A DNA stretch of 64,000 nt from Apostichopus californicus (Eukaryota; Echinodermata; Holothuroidea; Aspidochirotida; Stichopodidae): assembly GCA_020650975.1 (NCBI GenBank), contig JAIPMN010000416.1, positions 1 to 64,000 on the forward strand, read 5' to 3'. Below the pieces are notes generated by a model. It ran no database searches and was not told the DNA's origin. It worked only from the letters and a program-made list of their open reading frames with translations. Shown in pieces: positions 13,301 to 25,600 of this stretch; positions within the stretch are counted from its first letter, which is position 1, and each line of letters opens with the position of its first letter. Both the position numbers and the translations under genes were made by a program.

Positions 13301-13814
13301 ATTACAAGATCAACTTGAAACAATAAAAATAGAATTAAATCAGAGATTTACTATTTTGTTTCTAATTTGTATTAATAGTATCGGTTACATATGTAACGTA
13401 ATGACAAAAGTAACAACTATAAAGTACATTTAAACAGGAATCGCTTGATGAGAAATGAACAGCTAACTTCAACCTGGTCTTCAAACCGTGCATACTGATT
13501 AGCTATGAGTGTATTGACATGGAGTGACATTTTCATACAGATGGCAGTTACTAGCTGATAAAATGAGCTGATGCAGTGATAAGATAAAATAACCGATGAT
13601 GTAAGCCGATCAACTTTGAGATCAGTAGAAAACAATAGTATATCAATTATGAATGATTTGAGTCTTTTCCAAGTGGAATCAAATTTATGACGGTGGTATT
13701 TCAAGAACAACTGTTCCTTCAGAATTTTGGAGACCAGTTTGAGGCTTACCGACAATTTGATCAGTTTCATGGGTATCGGACTGGTGGATGCAGAGGAAGG
13801 GCTCGAGGGTGGAG

Positions 13815-14295
13815 GGAAGGGTGTGGAAGAGGTTTAGGGTGCTGGAGTGGGGGTGGAAGAGGTTTAGGGTGCTGGAGTGTAAGAGGTTTAGGGTGCTGGA
13901 GTGGAAGAGGTTTAGGGTGCTGGAGTGGGGGTGGAAGAGGTTTAGGGTGCTGGAGTGTGGGTGGAAGAGGTTTAAGGTGCTGGAGTGGGGGTGGAAGAGG
14001 TTAGGGTGCTGGAGTGGGGGGTGGAAGAGGTTTAGGGTTCTGGAGTGGGGGTGGAAGAGGTTTAGGGTGCTGGAGTGGGGGTGGAAGAGGTTTAGGGTGC
14101 TGGAGTGGGGGTGGAAGAGGTTTAGGGTGCTGGAGTGTGGGTGGAAGAGGTTTAGGGTGCTGGAGTGGGGGGTGGAAGAGTTTTAGGGTGCTGGAGTGGG
14201 GTTGGAAGAGGTTTAGGGTGCTGGAGTGGGGGTGGAAGAGGTTTAGGGTGCTGGAGTGGGGGTGGAAGAGGTTTAAGGTGCTGGATCGGGGTCAG
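13815..14295. repeat. 30-bp G-rich minisatellite, about 16 copies
   Basis: The unit contains GGAAGAGGTTTAGGGTGCTG followed by GAGTGGGGGT. Copies are nearly identical, with a few shortened to 18-21 bp. The plus strand is strongly G-biased and each unit carries TTTAGGG. The open frames across it are by-products of the 30-bp period. Confidence 0.92.
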
Positions 14296-16804
14296 GAGGA
14301 AAATATAAATGGGAAGTGTTTTGTAAAGGCTATGACAAGGGGGACAATTAACCCATTTAGTATGGAAATTTTTGCTCACACTCACACCGCTCTTTATTAA
14401 CCGATGATCTAACTCCATAATCAGCATGGTCCAACTGAAAGAGTAGAACATCATGAAAAACCATGTGGACGATTTTAACCGATGTTAGGAGAAAAGACAC
14501 AAACTAGATATTAACAAGTCATGGTTCCTTACCGTTCTTTTACAAGATGTATATTTTGCAGTGAAACATATAAACCAATTCATTACACTGTTCATATGCA
14601 AATTTTGTGTGAAAAGCGCGTCGGATGGTGAATGGGACTTTGTAGCAAAACAACTAGGACCGATCGCAATATATCATGTATGTACACGCAAATATGCTTA
14701 TTGATTTGTACCATGTGTTGATGTGTCGTTCCATATGATTTTTTTCTTCATTTGACTTACCATTACCAACTTAAACTTGCCCAGCTCTGTGAGTACGAGG
14801 CATCTTTTAACTGTCAGTGAAAATTTTCAAAAACATTTGAAATTGTCTTTTTGCCCTTAACAGCATAATCAGAAGGGATGCACCCAAGAAACATGTATGC
14901 TCGTGATATCCTTAGAATAGAGCCATATGGCATCACTTGCTTTTTTCCCGTTTCAACTGACTCGATACCTTTGCTTTGTACGAATATCTACGCTGCATTT
15001 TTGAAAAACAATTTATACAAAGAAGAGGTAACAAAGAATGTTGATTGAAAAAAAAAAGGGTTGTGTAATTATTTAAAGCCCATTTTTGCAGAACCATTAT
15101 GATCTTCTTCACTGATCAAAAATTAAACAAAGAATGCATTCAATGCCCCGCAACCCCCCCCCCCCCTTCAATTCTAGCTGCCAAAAAGAAATAACAGAGG
15201 AATAAACAAATTAAACAGTAAAGATTATTTATGTTGAACATTAACCATCAAAATAATATGCTTGTATCGTTGACACTAGCTGAAGACGAGATGTTTAAAA
15301 AATACAAGATTGACAAGTTTTGACTTTTTCAGAACACAAAAACAAATTCATAAATAATTTTACTACCGTTAAACATGAAACAGACATTAAAGATTTTTCC
15401 GAGTTCAAAACAACGAACATGGACATTCAATAAAGAGAACAGCGAAAAAGTGTAGACAATATTCTTCCAAATTAAAAATGTAATCTAGCTTGCAGTTGAT
15501 ATATTTCTACATGCAATGGTTTCTTAGAGGAACATCTTAATTGATTAATTTATTGATTGATTGATTGATCATGGAACAATGGCAGTATTTGACTGATAAA
15601 AGCAAGATGACAGAGCCCAGTCATCACATAATCCAAACTTTGAATTCCAAACAATAGTGGTTTATCCTCGTACAAAACCGTACTTTGCAGTTTCAAGAAA
15701 GAAAAAAAAGGAATCACTTGCATCACTGAGCTATTGGCGAATATTTCTACACAAAAAAAAACCCTTGGAAGTTGCGATGCTTTTAAACAGAAAGACACAG
15801 CATTGGAAATATGAATATTCACAAGACCAAAGCTCGGAATACAAGTTTTAGTGTATCCTGAGGATTCGGAAATTGGGAACGTCCATTATTCGCTAAATGT
15901 CTTGTTTGTTTTATTAAGAAATGAAGGACATACATGTGTCCAGCACGGAATTGCCGGACTGTCCGGCCTAATGCGGGATGTCTGGCTGGCCACCTGAATG
16001 TCAAAACAATCAAAGCAAAGTAACCTAACCACTATGATGATGACATGCATTATGTGTTAGGCTATTTACAACTATACAAAGGTTGCTACACATTTCCTTA
16101 TCTTTTGTAAATTGAAACCAATTTAAACCAAATGAAACATGATCATCGAGCGCTAGAGCAAGTAAAAGATTTCTTATATTATGACTTTTTTTGAGCACGG
16201 CTTAATATGAGCTGCTTTCATGACATTAATTCAGTTCAGCGAAAAGAGTACACAAACTGAGATAAATGTAAAGAAACACTTTCACAAGATTTGAAAATCT
16301 TGAAATAAGATGATGGCAATCCAGTTAATTGAATCTTGTTAAAATGGCCGCCAACCTTACACATTTGTATGGGATTGTGAACTCCAAATCCCTCGTTCTC
16401 TAAATAGCGACATCATTAATGCATTACTGCAGTCCGTCATTTTTCACGTTTCGCTAATACACTTCTGTTAGTCCTTTTTACCCGAACCCTGTCGGTATCG
16501 GGGATGTCTTATTCATCGACATATCTATTGATTCTTCCCTTTCATTTTTTTGGTCTGTTCCAACTTCAAAGTTAAATTACAAAATCAGTCCCATATACCA
16601 CGTACACATACACCCAGACAAAAATTCACCATTCCGACTGTCACGAGGGGCAACTCTTTCACCAGGTTCATACAAATTCTCTCTACGTTGACCTGGTATG
16701 AGAACCAGGCCACACCAATCCACTGAGTAAAGTTTAGGAGGGGGGAATGGAGTGAGGTTTCAAATCGATCGACTAAACGTGAAAAAAAAGAAAAAGAAAG
16801 AAAA

Positions 16805-19738
16805 CTAGGCCCGCTGCAAACCCGACTGCTTTAAGTGGAGGAGTATGGAACGGAGACGAGTCACGTCTTTTGTATTTTTGTTATTCTTTGGGTTGAAATC
16901 GCAGAGCCTGGCGATCCGTTCCCATTCCTGTCCCGGCGTCTCCTCATCTCGTTCCTTTATAAATGCCTCTTCGGCAGCTCTGTGATGGGGGCAAGAGAGA
17001 CGGAGAGAAGAGAGTTGGTCAGAGACATCTTTTTTGTCTAAAAATTGATCAAATTTGGCAACATGATCTCAGTTTCTGCAGTATATTTGTGTTCAAGAAC
17101 ATTGAATATAACCAGAAGACCAAACGGCTAAGTGATTTCTTTCGCAACACTTCAAATGAACTCTTTAACTCTTTAATGTAACACTGTCATATTCATGTGA
17201 CCAGCAAGGTTTCTTGCACTCCTGTGGATCTGTTTACCAGAATTTCATATTTATGTTCTCTAGGACCTCAGATGAACATTGAACGTCTACAGAAAATAAT
17301 AGGACTCTAGTGCTAACCGAGGTAAAGTATGCACATCTAGTCCGAAGTTCGACAAAATTTCACAGTTGGAGTTAAATGTGTTCACAAGATGGTCAGACTT
17401 TGACCACTGCTGACCCCAAATGACCTTCGACTTACACAAAAACTAGTTGTTGTACTCATTTAGGTTCATCTAACATTTAATTTTAGAGTCATCACATTTA
17501 CAAGGTTTCCAGTTTGCATTCAAGTTTGTGACATACCACTAAAATATGACAACAGTACTCCTTCAGAACTCACTCCTTCTTTCATTTGTAGCTCATTGAT
17601 GAAAGGAGTTTGATAACCTATTAAGTCGGACTTGACAAAACTAAAATATTTCCAAAAAGTGAATGAGTGAATGAAGGGGGGGGGGGAGGTGAATATTCAG
17701 TTTGGAAGCTCTCCTGGTTATAAATTCATTCTGTGATAAATATTGTCAAGTCATCTCACTTATTTGATGCTTTACTCTTCGTCAGTTGGTCTGCCTCTCG
17801 GTTATACCAGTCGTCGAGTTCCTTCTGCGCTTGTTTTCTCCATGCTTCTTGGAGGTTCTGTGATTCTTCATCTAACAAGAAAAAGACCAGCCAATATTAT
17901 TTCTCAATCACTGTCCAAGAGCTTGTGTGGAGGAAGCAGCTTACTACTCAATTCACACTTAATTTGGGAAATTGGTGGGTTGAGTGCAAGCATTCAATAA
18001 TCACATAGTGAGGTAAACATTAACAGGTAATGTGTCACATTAGTTCATCATGTATATGACCGCCAAACAGGGCTTCACCCCCCCCCCACCCCCTTGGAGA
18101 AAAAGCAACAGGTTCCATGTCATCCTAGGTATTCATGCCTGCATTTTAAGACTATATTAAAACTAACGTATGATCTGAGAATCTGACAAAGTTGAAGATG
18201 GTCAAGCACATTTTAAGAATTCAGTAAGAGATGAAAGGACAATTGCTATAGTTTGCATGATTACCTTCAAGAGTCGTGTTCTTGGGCAAATGTGTACGTA
18301 TGGTATGATATGAATATTCCTCACATTCTACACACATATTATATTAAAATGAACTTATATAAGCATATAAGTATATAAGCAAACAAAGCAAATGCATTTT
18401 CATGACAACGAAAAATACGAAAAATAACAAATTTTCAGTGCATTATTGCTTTGTAGAAAAAAGTTTTTACATCTTTTAACATTTCTGTCAACCCTTTTTT
18501 TTTTCAAATTGAAACCATTGGCAATGCATTCATGATTCAATTGCTCTTTCAGAACATTTAAATACATCGTTTACCCTTTTCCTGACACCCTTGAAATCTC
18601 TTCTCCAATGTTGACAAACCACAAAGCAATTGAGCAACAAATAAACAAAAATAGAAAAAACAACAAACAGCTGTTCCACCAACTGATAGACCAACCAACT
18701 TTCATTCAAATTTTTGAAAACTTTGTGAGATATGCGTAAGATTCCTTTAAGCCTCTTGTTGTCACATAACTCCCTTTAAATGGACTAGGTGGTCATTTGT
18801 CTCTCTGAACAAAACTTTTCTCACATAATCTGTTTGAAATCATAAACAGCCTATTAATGATAAATCTAATACAGCTGTCATTATCACTTGCAAAGGAACC
18901 ACTGATGCAACAAACTTTGTCAAATTTATGCAAATTTTGGAGATCTCTTTAAATTAATTATTCAATTACATTTATATAGCACTTTTTCTAAAAGTAATCT
19001 CAAAGTGCTTTATGAAATAAAAGAAACTTCAAAACAGTTCAAAATATCAATGAAATTACATAGATCAGACAATAAAAACTATAAACATAATTATAAAAAA
19101 TAAGAGTAAACTAGAGATACTGTCATAATCCAAACTAACAAGAGCAACATTAAAGTTCAGAAAAGCAGGCTAACCTTTCTTATCCAACATTTCGACTTGT
19201 TCCTCTCTCCATATTTTAATTTTTTCTGGTTCATTCTCTGATCGATCTATGCTCGAGATGGCAGAGTAAGAATCGCTAGGTCCGTTAGTCTGAGGAAAGT
19301 CATCGCCCTGGTGATGAAAAGAACACAACTGGATGTAATCAAAACCTAGTTACATGAGAGACAAAAGGTTCCCTGTTGTCTTGTTTTTTGGTGTTTTATA
19401 GGGGTGAGGGTAAGGGTACTAAAATTGCTGGACATTTGGAATTTCAGTCTCTTCATTCTAAACTTAAAGCAAATGATTTAGTTTCAACTCCACTTGACCC
19501 ACAAAGTTCCCACTTTTTCCAGAAGAGGGACAGATACTGGCGTGAGATCCATCCAAACCCCCTGACGTCTCCTGAGTGGTGAGGAGGAGTAAAAAAAACA
19601 TGTACATGTTATACACACCTCCTAATTCTCTGAACAATTTTGGGAACGAAAGTTCTCGATAATGACTGTACTCTTACTGTACCTGGATTGGATCTCCTGC
19701 ACCACCGAATTCATCTACAAGATCGCCTGTGGGTTTAT
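16805..19738 (-). CDS. CLC: Clathrin light chain (5' end missing)
   Basis: Four minus-strand exons join in phase: 19683-19738, 19175-19307, 17760-17871 and 16805-16979 (stop). The joined product shows the family signature in order: the conserved NGPSDSYSAISSIDR segment, the heavy-chain-binding helix beginning IWREEQVEML, the central KELDDWYNREADQL, and the C-terminal EWERIARLCDFNPK with RLRSILLHLKQ. Light chains bind the clathrin heavy-chain hub and regulate coat assembly on vesicles. No neuron-type insert lies between the KSKASNK and EEAF segments. The first exon, with the N-terminal region that carries the HIP1R-binding acidic motif, was not found; the 19683 exon begins in mid-codon, so at least one exon lies to its right. 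Assignment is firm from residue patterns; whether to call it CLTA or CLTB has no meaning outside vertebrates. Confidence 0.95.
17200..17515. repeat. Degenerate dispersed repeat of the GGTCAGACTTTGACC type
   Basis: It contains ATGGTCAGACTTTGACC followed by TGACCCCAAATGACCTT and ACAAGGTTTCCAG. Similar wording recurs at about 30100-30170 and 30415-30500. It looks like an old dispersed repeat in the clathrin light chain intron; the family is not assigned. Confidence 0.4.
18962..19022 (-). mobile_element. SINE tail fragment (TATATAGC type)
   Basis: TTTATATAGCACTTTTTC followed by AAAGTGCTTTATGAAA matches the layout of the fragment at 6352-6432 without the (ATT)n tail. It lies in a clathrin light chain intron. 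Confidence 0.45.
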
Positions 19739-20094
19739 CTATAAATGGGAAAAAGATGTAAAATTACAAAGTTGAGGATCTCCTAGTAAGTGAATTTTTT
19801 AGCCTTCCGCCAACTTAATGTAATATATCTATATATAAACAGTGGATAATGATGAGCAACTGTGACGTCTTCTGGGCACTTTGCTTCAGGGCTGCAGGGA
19901 CGCTATCATTAGCAAGCTACACTGAAGCGAGGAAAGTTTAAATTCCTGAAAGTATTTAGCGATTTAAATGGTAATTTCTTGGTGAAATTGCAAGTTAGCA
20001 ATCTTTTGGAGACTTAAAACGTGCCAAACTTCCAAATAGTTCTTCTTCATAATATGTTGTTCAGATATTTGTTATTTGAGAGATTTTGGAATCA

Positions 20095-20231
20095 CAGCCG
20101 TATGTAAAGTCTGTACACATTAGTGTGTATTGTAACAAGGCCAGGCTTAGAGTGAGATCTTTTGTATTCATAGCCGTACACGAAGTCTGTACACATTCCT
20201 GCGTAACAAGGCCAAGCTAAGAGAGATCTGA
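20095..20231. repeat. Two-copy direct repeat, about 75-bp unit
   Basis: Both copies contain AAGTCTGTACACATT and AACAAGGCCA, then a purine-rich end with AGAT. Confidence 0.75.
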
Positions 20232-20526
20232 TCGAGTCTGACCACTGTGCCGCACTGACGTCTGGTCTCGACATAAGTCAGAGTTAGATTCACATTTTCT
20301 GGCAGGACAGGCCAACATTTCAAGCACTCTATCACAGAAACTAAAATTCATCACAGGGCAAGGCTAAGGGCGATTCAAAGAAAAAAATATACATATGACT
20401 GGAAGGACTGGATCCCATTTTTCACTAAAAAAATTCCTTTAATAGTATCACTGAAAATGGTGGGCAGCAAACTAACAATACTGTAAGTTGTATTTTGTAA
20501 CACCATTCGTTTGCAGGTAACACATT

Positions 20527-20550
20527 GGCTGCTGTACAAATACAGCAGCC
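20527..20550. repeat. Perfect short hairpin
   Basis: GGCTGCTGTA and TACAGCAGCC form a perfect 10-bp stem with the 4-base loop CAAA. Confidence 0.8.
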
Positions 20551-20860
20551 TACAACGGTATTACTAGGACTATAGTCAGTATTGCGAAATTCGGAACACT
20601 GCGAATTTCGGACACCCCTAAGAAATGCACGATTTCACCTTGACAACCTATAGCAGCAGCCAATTTCATGAAAAACTACGAAGATACAGATACTTTCTCT
20701 CTAAAATGACCCGTGTGCAAGTAAATACTTACATATTTGTCAATAAAATGACGGAGATCTATGAAGTCTGTTATAATTACTGAAAGAGCAACTGCGCCAC
20801 CCATTTTATCACCAGCACCACACTGTGGGAACGAGTGTCCGAATTTCGCAATGGTGGGGC

Positions 20861-21045
20861 TTATTCGCAGGGCAGCCCTGCGAATAGCCAGACACAAACA
20901 TCTTATTCGCAGGGCAGCCCTGCGAATAGCTAGACACAAGCATCTTATTCACAGGGCAGCCCTGCAAACAGCCGAACACAGACACCTTATTTGCAGGGCA
21001 GCCCTGCGAATAGCCAGACACATACACCTTATTCACAGGGCAGCC
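20861..21045. repeat. 42-bp palindromic tandem repeat, 4.4 copies
   Basis: Units start at 20861, 20903, 20945, 20987 and 21029, exactly 42 bp apart. Each has a near-perfect palindrome, TATTCGCAGGGC joined to GCCCTGCGAATA, then a linker AGACACA. The same unit recurs in opposite orientation at 22218-22276. Confidence 0.88.
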
Positions 21046-22217
21046 TTAGACTTGGTTAACAGGCTCAGTAACTTTTGGGCTATTTGGGTTTGCTTTTTGG
21101 GTACCAGCTGGCTTTTGGAGAGTCTTAACTGGGAGCCCCTATATTTGGGGAATTTCATGGCCTTTGGGAGTCCTATCTTAATTCTGCTAGGATTGGTTTT
21201 GGGAGCCTAGGGCCTTAAGATTGAACCAGTCTAGCATTAGTACCACCAACATAAAAATATGTCATCCCTCGATCATTTTCACCTTTGTTTTTGCAGAGTG
21301 ACTGCTCATTTGAATGTAAAGGTGTGGGGGGAGGGGGGAGTGTCACACCCTTGACCATATTGGCTTTAAGGCAATGTCGGCTTTTGGGGAATCCCAAGGT
21401 AAGCTCCCTTCAAATAAGCTTTTAAAATTGAACTGCTCGGGTTCCAAAAATTAGCTTATGAAGTGGCTAAGACTATTTGGGCCCAAAAGGTTGGCTTTTT
21501 CAAGGCCCCTAAACTGACTGGTATCAATAGCAAAACTGGCCTTTCAAGCCCCTTTAATATGGCTTAAGTAGAACCTATCTTTGATGTTATGGGGCCATAA
21601 AGATTGGCATAATTGAGGACCCCGAAATTGACTTTTCAGAAGCCCTTTTGCATCTCATAAATCTGGGACCCTTAACATATGATATTTGATGTCCCTGAAA
21701 CTGGCTTTTGCCTCATACACATTTTGAAATTGATATCAGTATGGGGACCTGAGAAATTTCCTAATGAGCCAGTTTCTTGGGGCCAACTGTTCCATCCTTT
21801 CATATTATAATCACTGCCTACACCTAACGTTAGCATGCCTAGGCAGTGGCAAACCATTGGTTAGTCCATTTAGCCTAGCCAAACAGTAACGCTTGCGACA
21901 TGTACTTTAGGCTAGGCTACCTACGTTAGAACTTACAGACTTAGGGCCTAGGCCCCTAGGGCTGAATCGTAAATTTAATGTGCAAATGCAATTAAGTTCT
22001 TCTTATGTCAGTCGGTTCAAAAACAATATTTTTCTAATAATTCATGACATTTAAAATGTAGCAGGAACATTTCTCCATAAAAAAAACCGGCAAAGACGGT
22101 GAATCTGATTCTGAAACTGAAAGAAATGAAAGAACTTCGGATTTGAGGTCAAATGAATGAAGTCACATAAAAAATGATGTCATTGAAAGCCAATAATAAA
22201 CCTATTTTCAAAATCGT

Positions 22218-22276
22218 CACAGCCCTGCGAATAAGGTGTCTGTGTATGTTATTCGCCGGGCTGCCCTGCGAATAAT
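22218..22276. repeat. Inverted copy of the 42-bp palindromic repeat
   Basis: Read on the minus strand, this is TTATTCGCAGGGCAGCCC, the linker, then CACCTTATTCGCAGGG: the same order as the array at 20861-21045. Together they bracket about 1.4 kb, consistent with ends of a foldback-like or other non-autonomous transposon. Confidence 0.75.
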
Positions 22277-22664
22277 CACTTCGTTATTTCATTCACTCCA
22301 AAGTGATGGAGGGTGATACCAGTATATTATTTTACCTATTTAGGATATTAAGTAACAATGCAATGTTTATTTTGATATAAACAAAGACATACTCCAAAGG
22401 TGATTTTGGTATTGTAGCAGAACTTTGGTCTTCTTGAATAACCCTTAAATGGTCACGACAACGACATCAATATATAGCAATGCCATTGTTTAATGTAGGA
22501 GTGGTTTTACATTCCTCTGTTTTTGGGATCATCAGAACCTACATTCCGGGAACAACTAGCTAAGGAATACAGCAATTGATAGAACATTAAAAATATATAT
22601 ATATATATTAGACATATTTCCTTATTCTCATTCTTATTCCGTTGATTTTTAACTTGTTTTACAG

Positions 22665-25600
22665 CTATTGAAGTAAGGTTCTCCAAAGATCGCCAAGTAG
22701 CACAATATTTATTTTACAGAAAACATATTTCCAAAGAGGAAGATGCCAAGAAACCATCAGACAGAACTCTCTTTGTTGCTAATGTGCCTCCTTATTGTAA
22801 TGAGGTTAGTAGCTTTCAAGATCATCAGGGCTGTCTACGAATATAAGTATTAGAAAATGAAATTTAGGTTCATTCATGCTGAACGTCATATTTTACACCC
22901 TTCTTCACATCATTTTTTCTCAAGGCTAGTTCCCTTTCATTGTCTTATCAATAACCATGAATAACTTGGAGTTTCCAGGAAGAAACTTTTGAAAACTTTC
23001 AACAAATTTTGTCATAATTTAATAATTAGTCCAATTTTGAACTGTGATGACCTTAATAGGCACTATGTATCTGGATTTTTGGATACTGTAAATATTAGTG
23101 TTTGTCACAAATATGTTGTTTGCAATTTTAAGAATAGTCACTCTGTACAGTAGCTACAGCCTACAGAGGCAGTTCTATGTTCCAATTGTTTTGATGCACA
23201 AGGTTTACTATATAGTAGGCTAAGTAAAGTGTTAAGTAGAGTGTTTTATACTTTATTAACCAACCACTGGTGTGTTTCTCAAGAAAGAGAGGTTTTTCTT
23301 GAGAAAAGAAATGTTACCTTACATTCAAGCAACAATATTTTGTAATTACCTGTTGTTACATAATATTAAGAATGTGGATTTTAAAGTACAGTACATGAGT
23401 AGCGTGGAATTCTTTTTTCTTTCATGCAGGCACCACATTGTCTGCCCAGGGAGCTGCAATGAGTAGCAGCTCCCTGGGCAGACACTAGAATATCCCTTGT
23501 ATAATTAATATATTCATGGCTAGTATATTAATGCATGTCTTGTATAAATAATACATGTAGCAATCTCACTGCCCACATTGTAAAAGATACTAAAAAGTAA
23601 AAACGCACATACACACACTCAAACAGCTTGCAAATCAATTGTATATCAGTCTATGTTAATAGTACAGGAATTATTTTCCAACAGGAATGCTTGCAGAGAC
23701 TCTTTGGTAACTATGGTAAAATAGAGAGTTTACACCGGGAAGAGATGTCGGTGTTGGTTGCGAAGGAGACTGAACTTACCAAACAGGAGAAACCTGGTGT
23801 AAACCAGGTATTTACCGTATTGTACAACAAAACAATGCTATCACGGATCTGTTGTTGTGTGGATTCCAGATGGAAATGTAGATTACAGTATTATTGCATA
23901 TTTCAAGAACCATCAAAAGGAGATTGTAAATTGGCTTTTGGGTCATTCCGTGTCAAATCACTGATGACTGTTGCAGCACCCTCTCCAAAAATTCCCAAAT
24001 TTATAGAAAAGGTAGTAGGATTTTTAATCGCTGAGAAATGAGACTCAAAAATCAAGAAAATGCCAAAATGCCATGGTGGCGACAAATTGCGGAATTTCAA
24101 AGTGTGATAAATCGGCCAATTGTGAAGCAATGCAACTGAAATTTTGGGAATTTTTAAAAGATGTCGAACTACAACATTCTCCAAAATTTGGTGATTTGAT
24201 ATGGAATGACCATTTTCCATCTTAGCTCTAAGAAACAACAGGTGTTTTCATAAAGATTGATGTTAGAATTTGATATTTCACACATTTTGCAAAGTCTGCA
24301 TTATGTGGAAATATGCATGAGTCTAGCTGCCCTCCAGGGGAGGGGTGGGGTGGGGGGGGGGTTAGTCTGACACTGATGTTTAGTGACAAGTATGCTTTCT
24401 GTAACATAAATTTGATAAATAGTTAAATTGATAAGACTCAATCTTTGTGAATAAAGTGCACTACTGTTGTATAGGTTGACTGTAAATCCACTGCATGTGT
24501 TCTGCTAGTGACACAATTCTTTAGTGTCAGAAATAGATAACATAACATAACGTTAAACAATATTGCACATAACATTTGAATGAAAATGAGTTATTCAGTC
24601 ATAAAACAAAAACGATCATAAAATGTTAGTTACAATGACATGCAGTATTAAACCTATAAGCAGTATTAAATTGTACTTATTTGTAATTTTGATCTTCTTT
24701 TCCTCCCAAGGTTTACTCTGTGGCCTTTATAGTTTTTGCAAATTTTAAGATTTTAGAGGACGTTATCAAGAAACTCACGAAGGTAGAGAAACTGGAAGCT
24801 GATACAAGTACTTACAAGACAGGAATAGCGAGTAAGTACTGCATGTATGGTTAAAGTGAATATGAAAATCGCTGATACAAGTACTTACAAGACAGGAATA
24901 TTGAGTAAGTACAGTACTGCATGTATGGTTATAGTGAATAAGAAAATCACTGATACAAGTACTTACAAGACAGGAATATTGAGTAAGTACAGTACTGCAT
25001 GTATGGTTATAGTGAATATTAAAATCGCTGATACAAGTACTTACAAGACAGGAATATTGAGTAAGTACAGTACTGCATGTATGGTAATAGTGAATATGAA
25101 AATCACTTATACAAGTACTTACAAGATAGGAATATCGAGTAAGCACTGCATGTATGGTAATAGTGAATATGAAAATCACTGATACAAGTACTTACGAGAC
25201 AGGGATAGCGAGTAAGTACTGCATGTATGGTAATAGTGAATATGAAAATCACTTATACAAGTACTTACAAGATAGGAATATCGAGTAAGCACTGCATGTA
25301 TGGTTATAGTGAATAAGAAAATCACTGATACAAGTACTTACAAGACAGGAATAGCGAGTAAGTACTGCATGTATGGTTATAGTGAATATGAAAATCACTG
25401 ATACAAGTACTTACAAGACAGGAATAGCGAGTAAGTACTGCATGTATGGTTAAAGTGAATATGAAAATCAGACGTTTATACACACATATTATGATTGCTG
25501 TGAACGAACATGTTGAGAAAATGGAAGAAATTAAGAATATTAATCAAGAAGTCGGTGGATAGCTTCAACAATAATACTGCATCTTGCACCACCAGACCAC

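Larger units (their letters stand above)
7931..16804. other. Intergenic region rich in minisatellites
   Basis: This lies between the 3' ends of the mucin-like gene and the clathrin light chain gene, which converge. I found no conserved coding exon. It contains five tandem arrays (8390-8575, 10136-10740, 11145-11430, 13198-13300, 13815-14295), a 63-base gap (12369-12431) and several G or C homopolymer runs (about 11994-12008, 12432-12445, 15158-15167). The right end probably includes the clathrin light chain 3' UTR. Confidence 0.6.
19739..22664. other. Interval between clathrin light chain and RRP7A exons; first exons expected here
   Basis: The flanking genes point away from each other, and both lack their first coding exon, so this 2.9-kb interval should contain or adjoin two start regions. 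I could not identify either exon. It holds a two-copy repeat of about 75 bp (20095-20231), a perfect 10-bp-stem hairpin (20527-20550), a 15-bp inverted repeat (20581-20595 with 20838-20852), the 42-bp palindromic array (20861-21045) and its inverted copy (22218-22276). Confidence 0.55.

Noticed and set aside
13815-14295. Interstitial telomere tract
   Set aside because: TTTAGGG is a fixed part of a 30-bp unit, not a pure heptamer run, and the metazoan telomere repeat is TTAGGG.
13687-14400. Gly/Trp-rich and Trp/Lys/Arg-rich repetitive open frames
   Set aside because: These are products of the 30-bp minisatellite in different frames.
20676-20939. Minus-strand open frame starting MGGAVALSVIITDF with a good GTAAGT donor, considered as clathrin light chain exon 1
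   Set aside because: The splice phase does not fit the exon at 19683-19738 and the residues do not resemble a clathrin light chain N-terminus; part of it is the palindromic repeat.
24847-25182. 111-codon open frame after the RRP7A exon
   Set aside because: It is created by 78-bp copies of the splice-donor minisatellite and is not in the frame of the preceding exon.
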